Of a stretch of DNA of 64,000 bases, positions 11,358-19,802 are shown piece by piece; the stretch's first letter is position 1, and each line of letters starts with the position of its first letter. The position numbers were made by a program, and so were the translations under genes. Location of the stretch: NCBI RefSeq assembly GCF_020615385.1, contig NZ_JAJAVB010000002.1, positions 422,265 to 486,264 of the forward strand, given 5' to 3'. This stretch comes from Jiella soli. GTDB taxonomy: Bacteria; Pseudomonadota; Alphaproteobacteria; Rhizobiales; Rhizobiaceae. The notes beneath the pieces are model-generated. The model was not told the origin of the DNA and did not search any database. It saw only the letters and a list, made by a program, of their open reading frames with translations.

Positions 11358-13126
11358 GCCGCGACTCCGAGATAGGCTTCCTGAACGGCCACGTCGTTCT
11401 GGACTTGAGACGGGACACCCTCGGAGATCTTCTGCCCGAAGGAGATCACCACCAGGCGGTCGACGAGGTTCATGACGAAGTTCATGTCATGCTCGACGAT
11501 GAGGACCGCGACGCCCTCCTCCCGCAGTTTCGAGAGCAGTTCGGCGAGTTCCTGCTTTTCCTTGAAGCGCAGCCCGGCCGCCGGCTCGTCGAGGAGAAGC
11601 AGCGCCGGATCGGCCGCCAGCGCGCGGGCGATCTCGAGGATGCGCTGCTGACCGAGCGCGAGACTGCCCGCCGGCGCATGGGCGAGATGGGCAAGCCCCA
11701 CCCGCTCCAGCTGGCGCATGGCCTCCGCCAGCAGCTTTTCCTCCTCGCGCCGGTCGAGGCGCAGGAGCGCCGAGAGATAGCCGCGGTGAGACCGCAGATG
11801 CGCGCCGACCGCGACATTCTCGAGCGCCGACATGTCGGAGCGCAGAAGCACGTGCTGGAAGGTCCGGGCGACCCCGAGGCGGGCGATCCTGCGCGACGCC
11901 ATCCGCTCGATGCGCTCTCCCCGGTAGCGAATCTCTCCGGCCGTGGCCGGGGAAATGCCGGTCAGGAGGTTGAAAAGGGTCGACTTGCCGGCGCCGTTCG
12001 GACCGATCACGCCGAGGATCTCTCCGGCCTTGAGGTCGAAGGAGACGTTGTTGACGGCGGTCAGGCCGCCGAAGCGCTTCGTCGCGCCCTCCACGACAAG
12101 GATCTCGCTGCCCCGCTCGGGTTTCGGGCGGCCGTCGAAAGGCGGGATCCTGCGGGCGCGGTCGAGTTCCATCAGCGGCCGACCGCGTGCCGGCAGAAGG
12201 CGCAGGAGCCATGGCATGATACCCCGCGGGGCCGTCTGCAGAAGGACGACCATGACGAGACCCAGCATCACGATCTCGGTCGCACCGCCGCTGCCGACGA
12301 GTCCGGGAGCGAGACGCTGCAGACCGTCGCGCAAAAGGGTCATGACGCCGGCGCCGATCACGGCACCGACGATATGCGCCGATCCGCCGATCACGGTCAT
12401 GAAGAGATATTCGATACTGGCGTTGAGGCCGAAGGGCGTGGCGTTCACGAACTGGATGAGGTGGGCGTAGAGCCAGCCTGAGAGCGCCGCGAGGATGGCG
12501 GCATGGATGAAGATTGCCAGGCGCAAGCGAGCCGTATCGACGCCGAAGGCTTCCAGCATCACCCGCCGCCCGCGAAGGCAGCGCACCGCGCGGCCGTCGC
12601 GTGAGGTCAGCACATTGGCGACCGTCAGCAGCGACAGAGCGACAGCCGCAACGATCAGCCAAGTATAGACCGGGCCGGCCAGGACCCAGCCGAAGAGCGA
12701 AATCGGCGGCACGCCGGGGATGCCGTCATGGCCGCCGAGCGCGGCGACATTGCCGATGAGGAAATAGAGGCTGAGGCTCCAGGCAATGGTCGACAGCGGC
12801 AGATAATGCCCCGACAGGCGCAGCGTCACCGCGCCGATGACGAGGGCGAACAGCGCTCCCGCAAACAGCGCAAGCGGCAATGCGAGCACCGGCGAGAGGC
12901 CCATGGCGGTGGTGAACCAGGCGGTCGTATAGGCGCCGACGCCGACGAAGCTCGCCTGCCCGAAGGACGTCAGCCCGCCGATGCCGGTGAGGAGGACGAG
13001 GCCCGCGACGACGATCGCCGCCAGCCCGATGAAGTTCATCAGGGTCAGGCCGTAGACCGGCAGAACGAGGGGAAGGACGAGAACGACGACGGCGAAGGCC
13101 AGGAGCGCGATCTTGCGGGGGCTCAT
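11354..13126 (-). CDS. Fused Liv-type ABC permease and ATPase (LivM-LivG)
   Basis: A 590-aa natural fusion. Residues 1 to about 315 are a LivM-like permease with hydrophobic helices and the motif [16 protein letters not shown]. Residues about 345-590 are a LivG-like ATPase with Walker [10 protein letters not shown], Walker [12 protein letters not shown] and the switch histidine in [10 protein letters not shown]. The ABC signature is degenerate (SLALGQQRI instead of LSGGQ), which is common in LivG. The gene is coupled by ATGA overlaps to livH upstream and livF downstream. Fusion gives fixed stoichiometry of one permease and one ATPase half. Confidence 0.93.
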   Translation of the reverse strand: MSPRKIALLAFAVVVLVLPLVLPVYGLTLMNFIGLAAIVVAGLVLLTGIGGLTSFGQASFVGVGAYTTAWFTTAMGLSPVLALPLALFAGALFALVIGAVTLRLSGHYLPLSTIAWSLSLYFLIGNVAALGGHDGIPGVPPISLFGWVLAGPVYTWLIVAAVALSLLTVANVLTSRDGRAVRCLRGRRVMLEAFGVDTARLRLAIFIHAAILAALSGWLYAHLIQFVNATPFGLNASIEYLFMTVIGGSAHIVGAVIGAGVMTLLRDGLQRLAPGLVGSGGATEIVMLGLVMVVLLQTAPRGIMPWLLRLLPARGRPLMELDRARRIPPFDGRPKPERGSEILVVEGATKRFGGLTAVNNVSFDLKAGEILGVIGPNGAGKSTLFNLLTGISPATAGEIRYRGERIERMASRRIARLGVARTFQHVLLRSDMSALENVAVGAHLRSHRGYLSALLRLDRREEEKLLAEAMRQLERVGLAHLAHAPAGSLALGQQRILEIARALAADPALLLLDEPAAGLRFKEKQELAELLSKLREEGVAVLIVEHDMNFVMNLVDRLVVISFGQKISEGVPSQVQNDVAVQEAYLGVAA

Positions 13127-14163
13127 TCCTCATCCTCCTGGATCTGAGTGGACCGCAGCGACCGCCAGAGAAGGATCGGAATGATCAACGCGAAGACGAT
13201 GGAATCCTTGTAGAGGCTGGCGAAAAAGGACGAATAGCTCTCGAACAGGCCGAGAATTACGGCGCCGAGGGCGGCCAGCGGATAGGAGGCGAGCCCGGCG
13301 AAGATCGCCGCGATAAACCCCTTCAGGCCGATGAGAAAGCCGGTGTCGTAATAGATGGTGGTGATCGGCGCGACGAGGACGCCGCACAGGGCGCCGGCAA
13401 GACCCGCGAGCAGGAAGACCAGGCGCGCCGCCTGTTCGGTGGGGATGCCGACGAGGCGCGCTCCGACCCGGTTGAACGCCGTGGCGCGCAGCGCCTTGCC
13501 GGACAGCGTTCGGCCGAAATACAGCGCCAGGGCCACGATCGCGACAACGGCCACCGCGATGACCACCAGCGCCTGGCCGGACACCGGCACGCCGAAGATC
13601 GGATAGCGTCCGGGCAGAAGCGGCGGCGTGCGAACGCCTTCCGGGCCGAAGAACAGAAGGCCGCAGCCGAGCAGCACGAAATGCACCGCCATGGCCACGA
13701 TCAGCGACAGGAGCACCGTCGCGTCGCCGAGCGGGCGAAAGGCGACCCGGTAGATGAGCGGGCCCATCGGCACGACGATCAGGAGAACGAGCACGATGTT
13801 CCAGATAAAGCCGAACCCGGCATCGGCGGTGGCGTAGGTCAGGGCAGAGACGGCGGCCGGCACGAGGAGATAGGCCGCCATGGCCCGCAGCCGCGCCGGC
13901 GAGCGGTCCCTGCGCAGATAGGCGAAGGCTTCGAGGCCAGCTGCCAGAACACCGAGCATGAGGATCAACCAGAGCGAGCCGGGAACGCGTCCCTGCTGCA
14001 GGCTTGCCAGCGACAGCGAGGCATAGGTCACGAGTTCGCCCTGCGGGATGAAAATGATCCGCGTGACGGAAAAGACCATGACCAGGGCCAGCGCGACCAG
14101 CGCGTAGATGGCGCCGTTGGTCAGTCCATCCTGGGCGAGCAGGGCGGCGATGAGATAAGACAT
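13123..14163 (-). CDS. Liv-type ABC transporter permease (LivH-like)
   Basis: A 346-aa inner-membrane permease, somewhat longer than the usual 290-310 aa of LivH. The N-terminus [24 protein letters not shown] and the later [21 protein letters not shown] are family hallmarks. Many transmembrane helices are evident. It pairs with the fused LivM-LivG subunit, whose start codon overlaps its stop. A 229-base spacer with a strong stem-loop separates it from the upstream binding-protein gene. Confidence 0.92.
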   Translation of the reverse strand: MSYLIAALLAQDGLTNGAIYALVALALVMVFSVTRIIFIPQGELVTYASLSLASLQQGRVPGSLWLILMLGVLAAGLEAFAYLRRDRSPARLRAMAAYLLVPAAVSALTYATADAGFGFIWNIVLVLLIVVPMGPLIYRVAFRPLGDATVLLSLIVAMAVHFVLLGCGLLFFGPEGVRTPPLLPGRYPIFGVPVSGQALVVIAVAVVAIVALALYFGRTLSGKALRATAFNRVGARLVGIPTEQAARLVFLLAGLAGALCGVLVAPITTIYYDTGFLIGLKGFIAAIFAGLASYPLAALGAVILGLFESYSSFFASLYKDSIVFALIIPILLWRSLRSTQIQEDEE

Positions 14164-14350
14164 GGGTCGTCCGCTAGGGGCTGAAGCATGGTCGTGATGC
14201 CTGCGACGTCAGCCATGGGGAATTTCGCAATACAGGGGACCACGCGACTGCAGGACTGCGGGGCGGCACCTCACCCGCGTTGTGAGGCTCGAGACACCGC
14301 TTGCGAACGCCGCGAGCCTTCGGAAGGTCACGCAGCCGCGACCACCGAAC

Positions 14351-14379
14351 GGCCGTCCGCCCTTGTCGGGCGGACGGCC
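14351..14379. promoter_or_regulatory. Strong stem-loop between binding-protein and permease genes
   Basis: A perfect 12-bp stem (GGCCGTCCGCCC and its complement) closes a 5-base TTGTC loop, starting 13 bases after the binding-protein stop codon. No T-run follows on either strand. In ABC operons such structures stabilise the upstream mRNA or partly terminate transcription, so that the binding protein is made in excess. That role here is inferred. Confidence 0.6.
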
Positions 14380-14392
14380 GTGCGAGTTCCGG

Positions 14393-15544
14393 TCAGTCGA
14401 GCGGGACGTATGTCCAGTCGCCGTTCTCGATCTTGACGAGGGATTCGGCGCGAAGATCGGTGCCGTTGTGATCGGTCGCACTCATGGTGAAGACGCCCTG
14501 AGCGCCGACGACTTCGTTCAGCTTCTCGAGTTCGTCGCGCAGCGCCGAGCGGAACGCGGCCGTGCCGGGCTCCGCCGTCTTCTTGGCTTCGACAGCGGCC
14601 TTGGAAGCCAGATTGAAGGCATCCCAGATCGTGGCTCCGAAGAGGTTGCGCGACCCCTTGCCATACTGGCCTTCATAGGCCTCGATATATTTCAGCGCCT
14701 CGCCCTTCACCGGATTGTCGTCGGGGAGCTGCTCGGCCACCAGAACCGGCGAGACTGCCAGCTTCACGCCGTTCAGCGCATCGCCGCCGACCCGCAGGAC
14801 GTCCGGATTGGCCATGCCCTGATTGATGTAGATGTCGCCTTCATAGCCGAGACTGCGCAATTCCAGGATCGGCGCCACACCGGGCGTACCCGACGCGCCG
14901 ATGATCACGGCATCCGGGCTGGCGGAGATCGTCGACAGAGCCTGGGCGGTCACGCTCGAGTCACGCGCCGAATAGCGCTCGTCCGAGACGACCTCGATGC
15001 CCCGCTTCTCGGCTTCCTTCTTGAACGCGCCGATGAAGCTGTCGCCGAACGCATCGTTGAAGCCGATGAACCCGACCGTCTTGTCGCCGGCCTTTTCCAT
15101 GCCGCCATAGACGTAATGCGCCATGGAGGATTCCTGCGGCGCGAGCTTGAACGCCCATTTCTTCGGGCCCTCGACCGGGCTGGCGATGACCGCCGATCCC
15201 GCCGCCGAAATGAACGGCGTCTCGCCCTTGGCCATGGTCTCGAGAATGGCGAGGGATGTCGGAGTTATCGACGGGCCCAGCACCACGTCGACCTTGTCCT
15301 CGTTGATCAGCTTGGAGGCTGCACGCACGGCGGCCGAGGGATCGCTGGCATCGTCGACGATGGTGTAGCTGACCGGCTCGCCGCCGATCTCCTTCGGCAA
15401 GACGTCGATCGTCTGCTTTTCCGGGATGCCGAGCGAGGCTGCGGGTCCCGTCAGCGACAGGATCGCGCCGATCTTGATCTCGGCCTGGGCCGCGGTCGAG
15501 GCGAGAAGCCCCGCCACGAGTGTTGCGACGGTGAATGTGCGCAT
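14393..15544 (-). CDS. Liv-type ABC transporter substrate-binding protein
   Basis: A 383-aa periplasmic binding protein (Peripla_BP_6, LivJ/K family). Residues 1-21 form a Sec signal peptide ending AAQA. The mature part opens EIKIGAILSLTGPAASLG, the family start, and later shows GFIGFNDAFGDSF. The ATG at 15544 is preferred to an upstream in-frame start because GGGAGGA sits just before it and the signal peptide follows. First gene of the liv block; a TTAAC-type inverted repeat lies 56 bases upstream. Likely ligand, from context only: 4-hydroxyphenylacetate or a related aromatic acid. Confidence 0.92.
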   Translation of the reverse strand: MRTFTVATLVAGLLASTAAQAEIKIGAILSLTGPAASLGIPEKQTIDVLPKEIGGEPVSYTIVDDASDPSAAVRAASKLINEDKVDVVLGPSITPTSLAILETMAKGETPFISAAGSAVIASPVEGPKKWAFKLAPQESSMAHYVYGGMEKAGDKTVGFIGFNDAFGDSFIGAFKKEAEKRGIEVVSDERYSARDSSVTAQALSTISASPDAVIIGASGTPGVAPILELRSLGYEGDIYINQGMANPDVLRVGGDALNGVKLAVSPVLVAEQLPDDNPVKGEALKYIEAYEGQYGKGSRNLFGATIWDAFNLASKAAVEAKKTAEPGTAAFRSALRDELEKLNEVVGAQGVFTMSATDHNGTDLRAESLVKIENGDWTYVPLD

Positions 15545-15599
15545 GCGTCCTCCCGAAAATTGGCTGGCCGCGATCTCCCGAAGCGGCACAGTCAACTAC

Positions 15600-15611
15600 T
15601 TAACATGTTCA
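15600..15611. promoter_or_regulatory. Putative HpaR operator upstream of the liv block
   Basis: TTAAC-AT-GTTCA differs by one base from the perfect inverted repeat upstream of hpaF. It lies between the stop of hpaR and the start of the binding-protein gene, next to a TTGACT hexamer on the minus strand (15590-15595). Candidate site for repression of the transporter operon. Confidence 0.5.
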
Positions 15612-15637
15612 CATTCTTCCGGCAACCGGTCGCGGGA

Positions 15638-16138
15638 TCAGGCCTTGATCGGCTCCTCCAGCACTTCCTCCAGCTCCTTCAGCATCGACTGCAGGAGTTG
15701 CAGCCGCTCGGCACCGAAGCGCCGGGTGATCTCCGCATAGATCGCCTCGGAATGCTGGCCGGCGCGTTCGACGAGATCCCGGCCCGTGGGGCTGATCGCC
15801 ACCATGCCGCGCCTCAGATCCTCCGCGACGCTCGACCGCTCGATCAGCCCGCGCGCTTCGAGATCGCGGATGATGCGCGACAGCGAGGGCGGCAGGAGGA
15901 AGGTCGCCGAGGCGAGGTTCATCGTGCCGATGCTCTCGACCGTGGTCAGCGCGCGCAGCACGCGCCACTGCTGCTCGGTGAGATCGAAATGCCGAAGCCC
16001 CGGGCGGAAATGGCCCATGACCGCTTCGCGCGCCCGCAAGAGCGACATCGGCAGCGACCGCGAAAAGTCGCGCAGGCGCCCTCTGCTCGTGCGTGCCGGC
16101 TGCCCTGCGGCCTGGGCTGTGTCGAGGGCTTTCTTCAT
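15638..16138 (-). CDS. hpaR: MarR-family repressor HpaR
   Basis: A 166-aa MarR-type regulator. The winged helix-turn-helix is visible in LTEQQWRVLRALTTVESIGT and LLPPSLSRIIRDLEARGLIERS. HpaR proteins repress homoprotocatechuate genes until the aromatic acid binds. The ATG at 16138 overlaps the LysR stop as ATGA and follows GGAAGG, so it is chosen over a much longer in-frame extension whose extra 55 residues match nothing. Assignment as HpaR rests on the family (the characteristic SRSLPMSLLRAREAV N-terminus) and on gene context. Confidence 0.9.
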   Translation of the reverse strand: MKKALDTAQAAGQPARTSRGRLRDFSRSLPMSLLRAREAVMGHFRPGLRHFDLTEQQWRVLRALTTVESIGTMNLASATFLLPPSLSRIIRDLEARGLIERSSVAEDLRRGMVAISPTGRDLVERAGQHSEAIYAEITRRFGAERLQLLQSMLKELEEVLEEPIKA

Positions 16139-17082
16139 GCCATGCTTCCTTCCTGTCTGGCAGATCTCAGAAATCGTTCGAAGTCGGTGAGCTGCTGGCG
16201 GCAGTGGCTGCGGAAGGCTTCCGCGCGCCGGCTGAGCCGCCCGGTTTCCGGCCAAGCGAGCACGATGCCGAAATCGCGGCATGGCTCTGCAATAGGGCGG
16301 CACACGACCCTTTCGCCATCATGGGTCAGGTCGCTCGTCGGGTGATGCAGCATCACGGAGTAACCGAACCCCGCGCCGACGAAAGAGCGGGTCAGATCGA
16401 AATTCGTGGTTCGGCGGGAAATCTGCGGCACGATGCCGAAATGGGCGAAGATGCCGAGCGTATTTGCGCCAGCCGGGGTGGCGTCGTAGAGAATGAAGGG
16501 CTCGTCCGCGATGGCGTGCAGCGAAACGGTGGGCTCGTCCGCCATCCGGTGCGTGGCCGGCAGCAGGACATGCGGCCGTATGCGATAGAGCACGTCCCGG
16601 GCGAAGCGGTCGCTCAGACAATGCTCGTAGACGATTGCTAGTTCGATCCGTCCCTCCGCCAATTCGGACAGAAGCACATCGTGCTCGTCATCCTTGAGGT
16701 CCACCGCAATGGCAGAATGGACGTCCTGGAAACCGCGCAACAGCTTGGCGGCGAGAAAGGGCGACAAGGTCGAGAAGCAGCCGACGGCGAGCGAGCCTGC
16801 GGGCTCCAGCTCCCAGCGCTCGGCCAGGGACTGGAGGTCGGAAGCGGAATCCAGAACGGTGCGGACCTGCCCGACGAGATTGGCTCCGGCCTGGGTGAGC
16901 CTAGCGCCGACCGCGCGTTGGCGGTGTAGAAGCGTCGTTCCGAGCTCACGCTCGAGATCGTTCAGCGCCTGGGTCAGAGCCGTCGGCGAAACATTGAGTG
17001 TTTCGGCCGCTGCGCGCACCGAACCGTGCTCGGCGACGGCCAGAAAATACCCCAGCTGCTTCAGGGAAAAACGGGGATTCAC
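16135..17082 (-). CDS. LysR-family transcriptional regulator
   Basis: A 315-aa LysR-type regulator: N-terminal helix-turn-helix (FSLKQLGYFLAVAEHGSVRAAAETLNVSPTALTQ, split here only for reading) followed by a periplasmic-binding-protein-like effector domain. The start is a GTG with only a weak ribosome-binding site. It is the first gene of a two-gene unit with hpaR (ATGA overlap) and is divergent from the P450 gene across 152 bases. LysR regulators usually control the divergent neighbour, so the P450 is its likeliest target. Ligand unknown. Confidence 0.88.
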   Translation of the reverse strand: MNPRFSLKQLGYFLAVAEHGSVRAAAETLNVSPTALTQALNDLERELGTTLLHRQRAVGARLTQAGANLVGQVRTVLDSASDLQSLAERWELEPAGSLAVGCFSTLSPFLAAKLLRGFQDVHSAIAVDLKDDEHDVLLSELAEGRIELAIVYEHCLSDRFARDVLYRIRPHVLLPATHRMADEPTVSLHAIADEPFILYDATPAGANTLGIFAHFGIVPQISRRTTNFDLTRSFVGAGFGYSVMLHHPTSDLTHDGERVVCRPIAEPCRDFGIVLAWPETGRLSRRAEAFRSHCRQQLTDFERFLRSARQEGSMA

Positions 17083-17155
17083 CGACCAGCGCGCCTTGTT
17101 CGGAAAAACTGAGTTTAGAACAATGAAAAACCCATTTTACGGACGATAGCGATAC

Positions 17156-17167
17156 TTATTATGTTAA
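17156..17167. promoter_or_regulatory. Possible HpaR-type site in the LysR/P450 intergenic region
   Basis: TTATT-AT-GTTAA keeps the right half-site and spacing of the TTAAC-N2-GTTAA repeat, with two mismatches in the left half. It lies about midway between the divergent starts. Weaker than the other three sites. Confidence 0.35.
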
Positions 17168-17234
17168 GCAATATCACCTGTTAGGTCCGTCATCGCGGAT
17201 GAACAGGGTCTGAGAGAGCGGTTGGGAGGCCGGT

Positions 17235-18419
17235 ATGGATACGATTTCAGAGAATTTTGCCGCAACAATCGACCTGAACGATCTCTGGAACGACCCTTAC
17301 CCGATCTACGAGCGGCTCAGGAAAGAGGCCCCGGTCGCCTTCGTGCCGGCGGCGAACCGCTATCTCGTCACCCGCCATGCCGACATCGTTGAACTGGAGC
17401 GCAAGCCGGAGATCTTCAGCGCCCACGAGGCCAACTCCCTGATGATCCGGGTCATGGGTCACACGATGATCCGCAAGGACGGCGCGGCCCACAAGCGCGA
17501 GCGCACCGCCTGCGAACCGGCACTGAGGCCGGGCGTCGTCAAGAACAAGTGGATCCCCACCTTCCAGGCGATCGTCGACGAGCTGATCGACGGTTTCGAG
17601 AAGGACGGTGCGGTCGATCTGTTCGATCGCTTCGCCGGGCCTTGCGCCTCGCTGTCGCTGATCGCCATGCTCGGCCTGAAGGACGTCGACCAGAAGGACC
17701 TGCGCGTCTGGTCGCAGGCGATGATGGACGCAACCGGAAACTATGCCGACGACCCGAAGGTCTGGCGGCGCTCGGACGAGGCGGCGGCGGGGGTCGACGC
17801 CGCGCTCGATGTCACGATCCCCTATCTCCAGGCCCATCCGGACGAGTCGCTGATCTCCTGCATGCTGCATGCCGAGGATCCGCTGTCACGCGAGGAGATC
17901 TCGGCGAATGTGAAGGTGATCATCGGCGGCGGGCTGAACGAGCCGCGCGACGCCATCGCCACCGGAGCCTACGCGCTCCTGAAGAATGACGAGCAACGGT
18001 CTCGCGTGGAAGCCGATCCCGCCCTGTGGCGCAAGGTCTTCGAGGAAACCGTGCGCTGGGTCTCGCCGATCGGCATGTATCCTCGACAGACGGCGATCGA
18101 CACAGAGCTGGCGGGCGTACCCTTGCCCGCGGGATCACGGATCGGCGTCGTTCTTGCAGCGGCCAATCGCGACGAGAGCGTCTTCGAGGATGCCGACCGC
18201 TTCGACATCGACCGGCCCAAGAAACCCCATGTCGCCTTTGGCGGCGGCCCGCATTTCTGCCTCGGCGCCTGGGCGGCCCGCGCTCAGGTCGGGGAGATCG
18301 CGCTGCCGACGCTGTTCTCGCGGCTGAAGAACCTGCGGCTCGACGAGAGCGATCCCGTGCGCTTCGGTGGCTGGGTGTTCCGCGGCCCCTTGAATCTGCC
18401 GGCGCGCTGGGACGCCTGA
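17235..18419 (+). CDS. Cytochrome P450
   Basis: A 394-aa soluble bacterial class I P450. Haem ligand Cys342 sits in FGGGPHFCLGAW, and the ExxR pair is Glu271/Arg274 (EETVRW). The I-helix reads GGGLNEPRDA (231-240): where P450cam has Asp251-Thr252, this protein has Asn235-Glu236. The usual acid-alcohol proton relay is therefore replaced. GGGAGG precedes the ATG. No ferredoxin or reductase gene is nearby, so electrons must come from elsewhere. Position in the hpa island suggests oxidation, or O- or N-dealkylation, of an aromatic precursor; the substrate is unknown. Confidence 0.93.
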   Translation: MDTISENFAATIDLNDLWNDPYPIYERLRKEAPVAFVPAANRYLVTRHADIVELERKPEIFSAHEANSLMIRVMGHTMIRKDGAAHKRERTACEPALRPGVVKNKWIPTFQAIVDELIDGFEKDGAVDLFDRFAGPCASLSLIAMLGLKDVDQKDLRVWSQAMMDATGNYADDPKVWRRSDEAAAGVDAALDVTIPYLQAHPDESLISCMLHAEDPLSREEISANVKVIIGGGLNEPRDAIATGAYALLKNDEQRSRVEADPALWRKVFEETVRWVSPIGMYPRQTAIDTELAGVPLPAGSRIGVVLAAANRDESVFEDADRFDIDRPKKPHVAFGGGPHFCLGAWAARAQVGEIALPTLFSRLKNLRLDESDPVRFGGWVFRGPLNLPARWDA

Positions 18420-18440
18420 AACAGGCAGCACGCGCCGCAT

Positions 18441-18465
18441 CGAGCCGGGTGAATGATCCGGCTCG
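18441..18465. terminator. Hairpin after the P450 gene
   Basis: CGAGCCGG and CCGGCTCG form a perfect 8-bp stem around a 9-base loop, 22 bases after the P450 stop, between convergent genes. There is no T-run, so intrinsic termination is only possible, not shown. Confidence 0.4.
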
Positions 18466-18649
18466 TCAGCAAGCGCCGGGCTGACGCCTATCGAAGGTCT
18501 CGGCTTCGAGCGGGAAAAGAAACGGCCGTGCCGGCGCCAGCCGATTCTCGGTGTGCTGACCCGCACCAGGGAGGCCGGCGCCCCGTCAACGAAAGCCTGG
18601 CCGATCCGGTTCTCGCCTTGGCTGCGCACCCGCCCCCGCCATAGGGAAC

Positions 18650-19684
18650 TCACTTCGAACTCGGCGAACGACCGGTCCAGCTCTTGTAGGCGCGGCCGAA
18701 AGCGGTGCTGTCGGCATAGCCCAGGACCTCGGCAACCGCGTCGAGCCGCATGTCGCCCTTGGCGAGATAGCGTTCGGCCAGCTGCATGCGGTGCTCCTGC
18801 AGAAGCTGGCGCAGCGACGAGCCCTCCTCGGCCAGCCGTCGCTGCAGGGAACGCGTCGAAAGCTGCAGCTCTCGCGCAACGGTCGCCGTCGTGACCGGGT
18901 TGTAGCCCATGTGCAGGCCGATGACGCGTAGCACCTGCTGTCGCAGGCTGCCCGTATCGTTGCTCGTCATCTGGGCGGCCTGGTTCTTGGTATGGCGCTC
19001 GATGATCGAGACGAGATCGCGATCCTCGTCGCGGAAGGGGCGCTCGGCCTCGCGGCGCTCCATGACGATGCGATTGCGGCTCTGACGAAAGCGGATCGGC
19101 GCCTGGAGAATCTGCCGGAGCTCCGCCTCGCGTTCTCCGCAATCATGCTCGCAGTGGATCTCGATCGGCTGCCAGCTCGTGCGAAAGCAGCGCCGCACCA
19201 GATGGCAAGACGCCGACAAGGAAAATTCGGCGTCCTGGACACGCGGCCAGATCTTTGCATCGCTCAGGGAATAGTTGAGGATCAGCGTGTCGCTGTGCTC
19301 GACGATGAGCTCGATATTCGTCGCCCCCTGCAGCGAATGGACATAGGCGGCGAGCCGTTCGAACGCTTCGCGAATGGTCGAGGAGACCGAGAAGAGCACG
19401 CCAGCCGGCCCGAGATCCGCCGGCGTGCAGGACGCGCCAAGACGAGCCCCGATCAGGGGATCGTTCAAAGCATGCGCCGCATCCTCGAAGATCGCGACAT
19501 ACCGCTTCAGGAGGATCTGGGCGTACGGATCGGTCACCTGGGCGCGGAGCAGTCCGTGCTGAGCGAGAAGCACGTCGGCGCGCGGTCCCGCCTGATCCAA
19601 CCGCCTGAGAAGCGGGCCCAGCACGGATGCGCGGATCGTGGGAAGCGCGCGAACCGCAGTGCTGTTTTTTTTCGCACCACCCAT
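18650..19684 (-). CDS. AraC-family transcriptional regulator (OruR-like)
   Basis: A 344-aa regulator with an N-terminal arabinose-binding-like sensing domain and a C-terminal AraC double helix-turn-helix (ATVARELQLSTRSLQRRLAEEG and LDAVAEVLGYADSTAFGRAYKSWTGRSPS). GGAGGT stands before the ATG at 19684; upstream in-frame residues lack family similarity. It is divergent from the permease gene across 118 bases that contain 21-bp-spaced TGGCGCA repeats. It probably controls the permease and perhaps the amine oxidase; the effector could be the amine. Confidence 0.88.
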   Translation of the reverse strand: MGGAKKNSTAVRALPTIRASVLGPLLRRLDQAGPRADVLLAQHGLLRAQVTDPYAQILLKRYVAIFEDAAHALNDPLIGARLGASCTPADLGPAGVLFSVSSTIREAFERLAAYVHSLQGATNIELIVEHSDTLILNYSLSDAKIWPRVQDAEFSLSASCHLVRRCFRTSWQPIEIHCEHDCGEREAELRQILQAPIRFRQSRNRIVMERREAERPFRDEDRDLVSIIERHTKNQAAQMTSNDTGSLRQQVLRVIGLHMGYNPVTTATVARELQLSTRSLQRRLAEEGSSLRQLLQEHRMQLAERYLAKGDMRLDAVAEVLGYADSTAFGRAYKSWTGRSPSSK

Positions 19685-19707
19685 GCCCTGACCTCCGTCG
19701 CGACAAT

Positions 19708-19735
19708 TGGCGCAGATTATCGAATCTGTGGCGCA
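19708..19735. promoter_or_regulatory. Direct repeats TGGCGCA, candidate AraC-type operator
   Basis: TGGCGCA occurs at 19708-19714 and 19729-19735, exactly 21 bases (two helical turns) apart, the geometry bound by AraC-family monomers. A perfect CAGATT-N4-AATCTG inverted repeat (19713-19728) overlaps them. The 10-base word TGGCGCAGAT recurs upstream of the amine oxidase gene at 21393-21402. Confidence 0.45.
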
Positions 19736-19802
19736 TTCTGCAATGGCGGCTCGGAAATCGCCTCCATACGCTTCGTGGTTCCGGCTGAGGGAGATTACCG
19801 CG

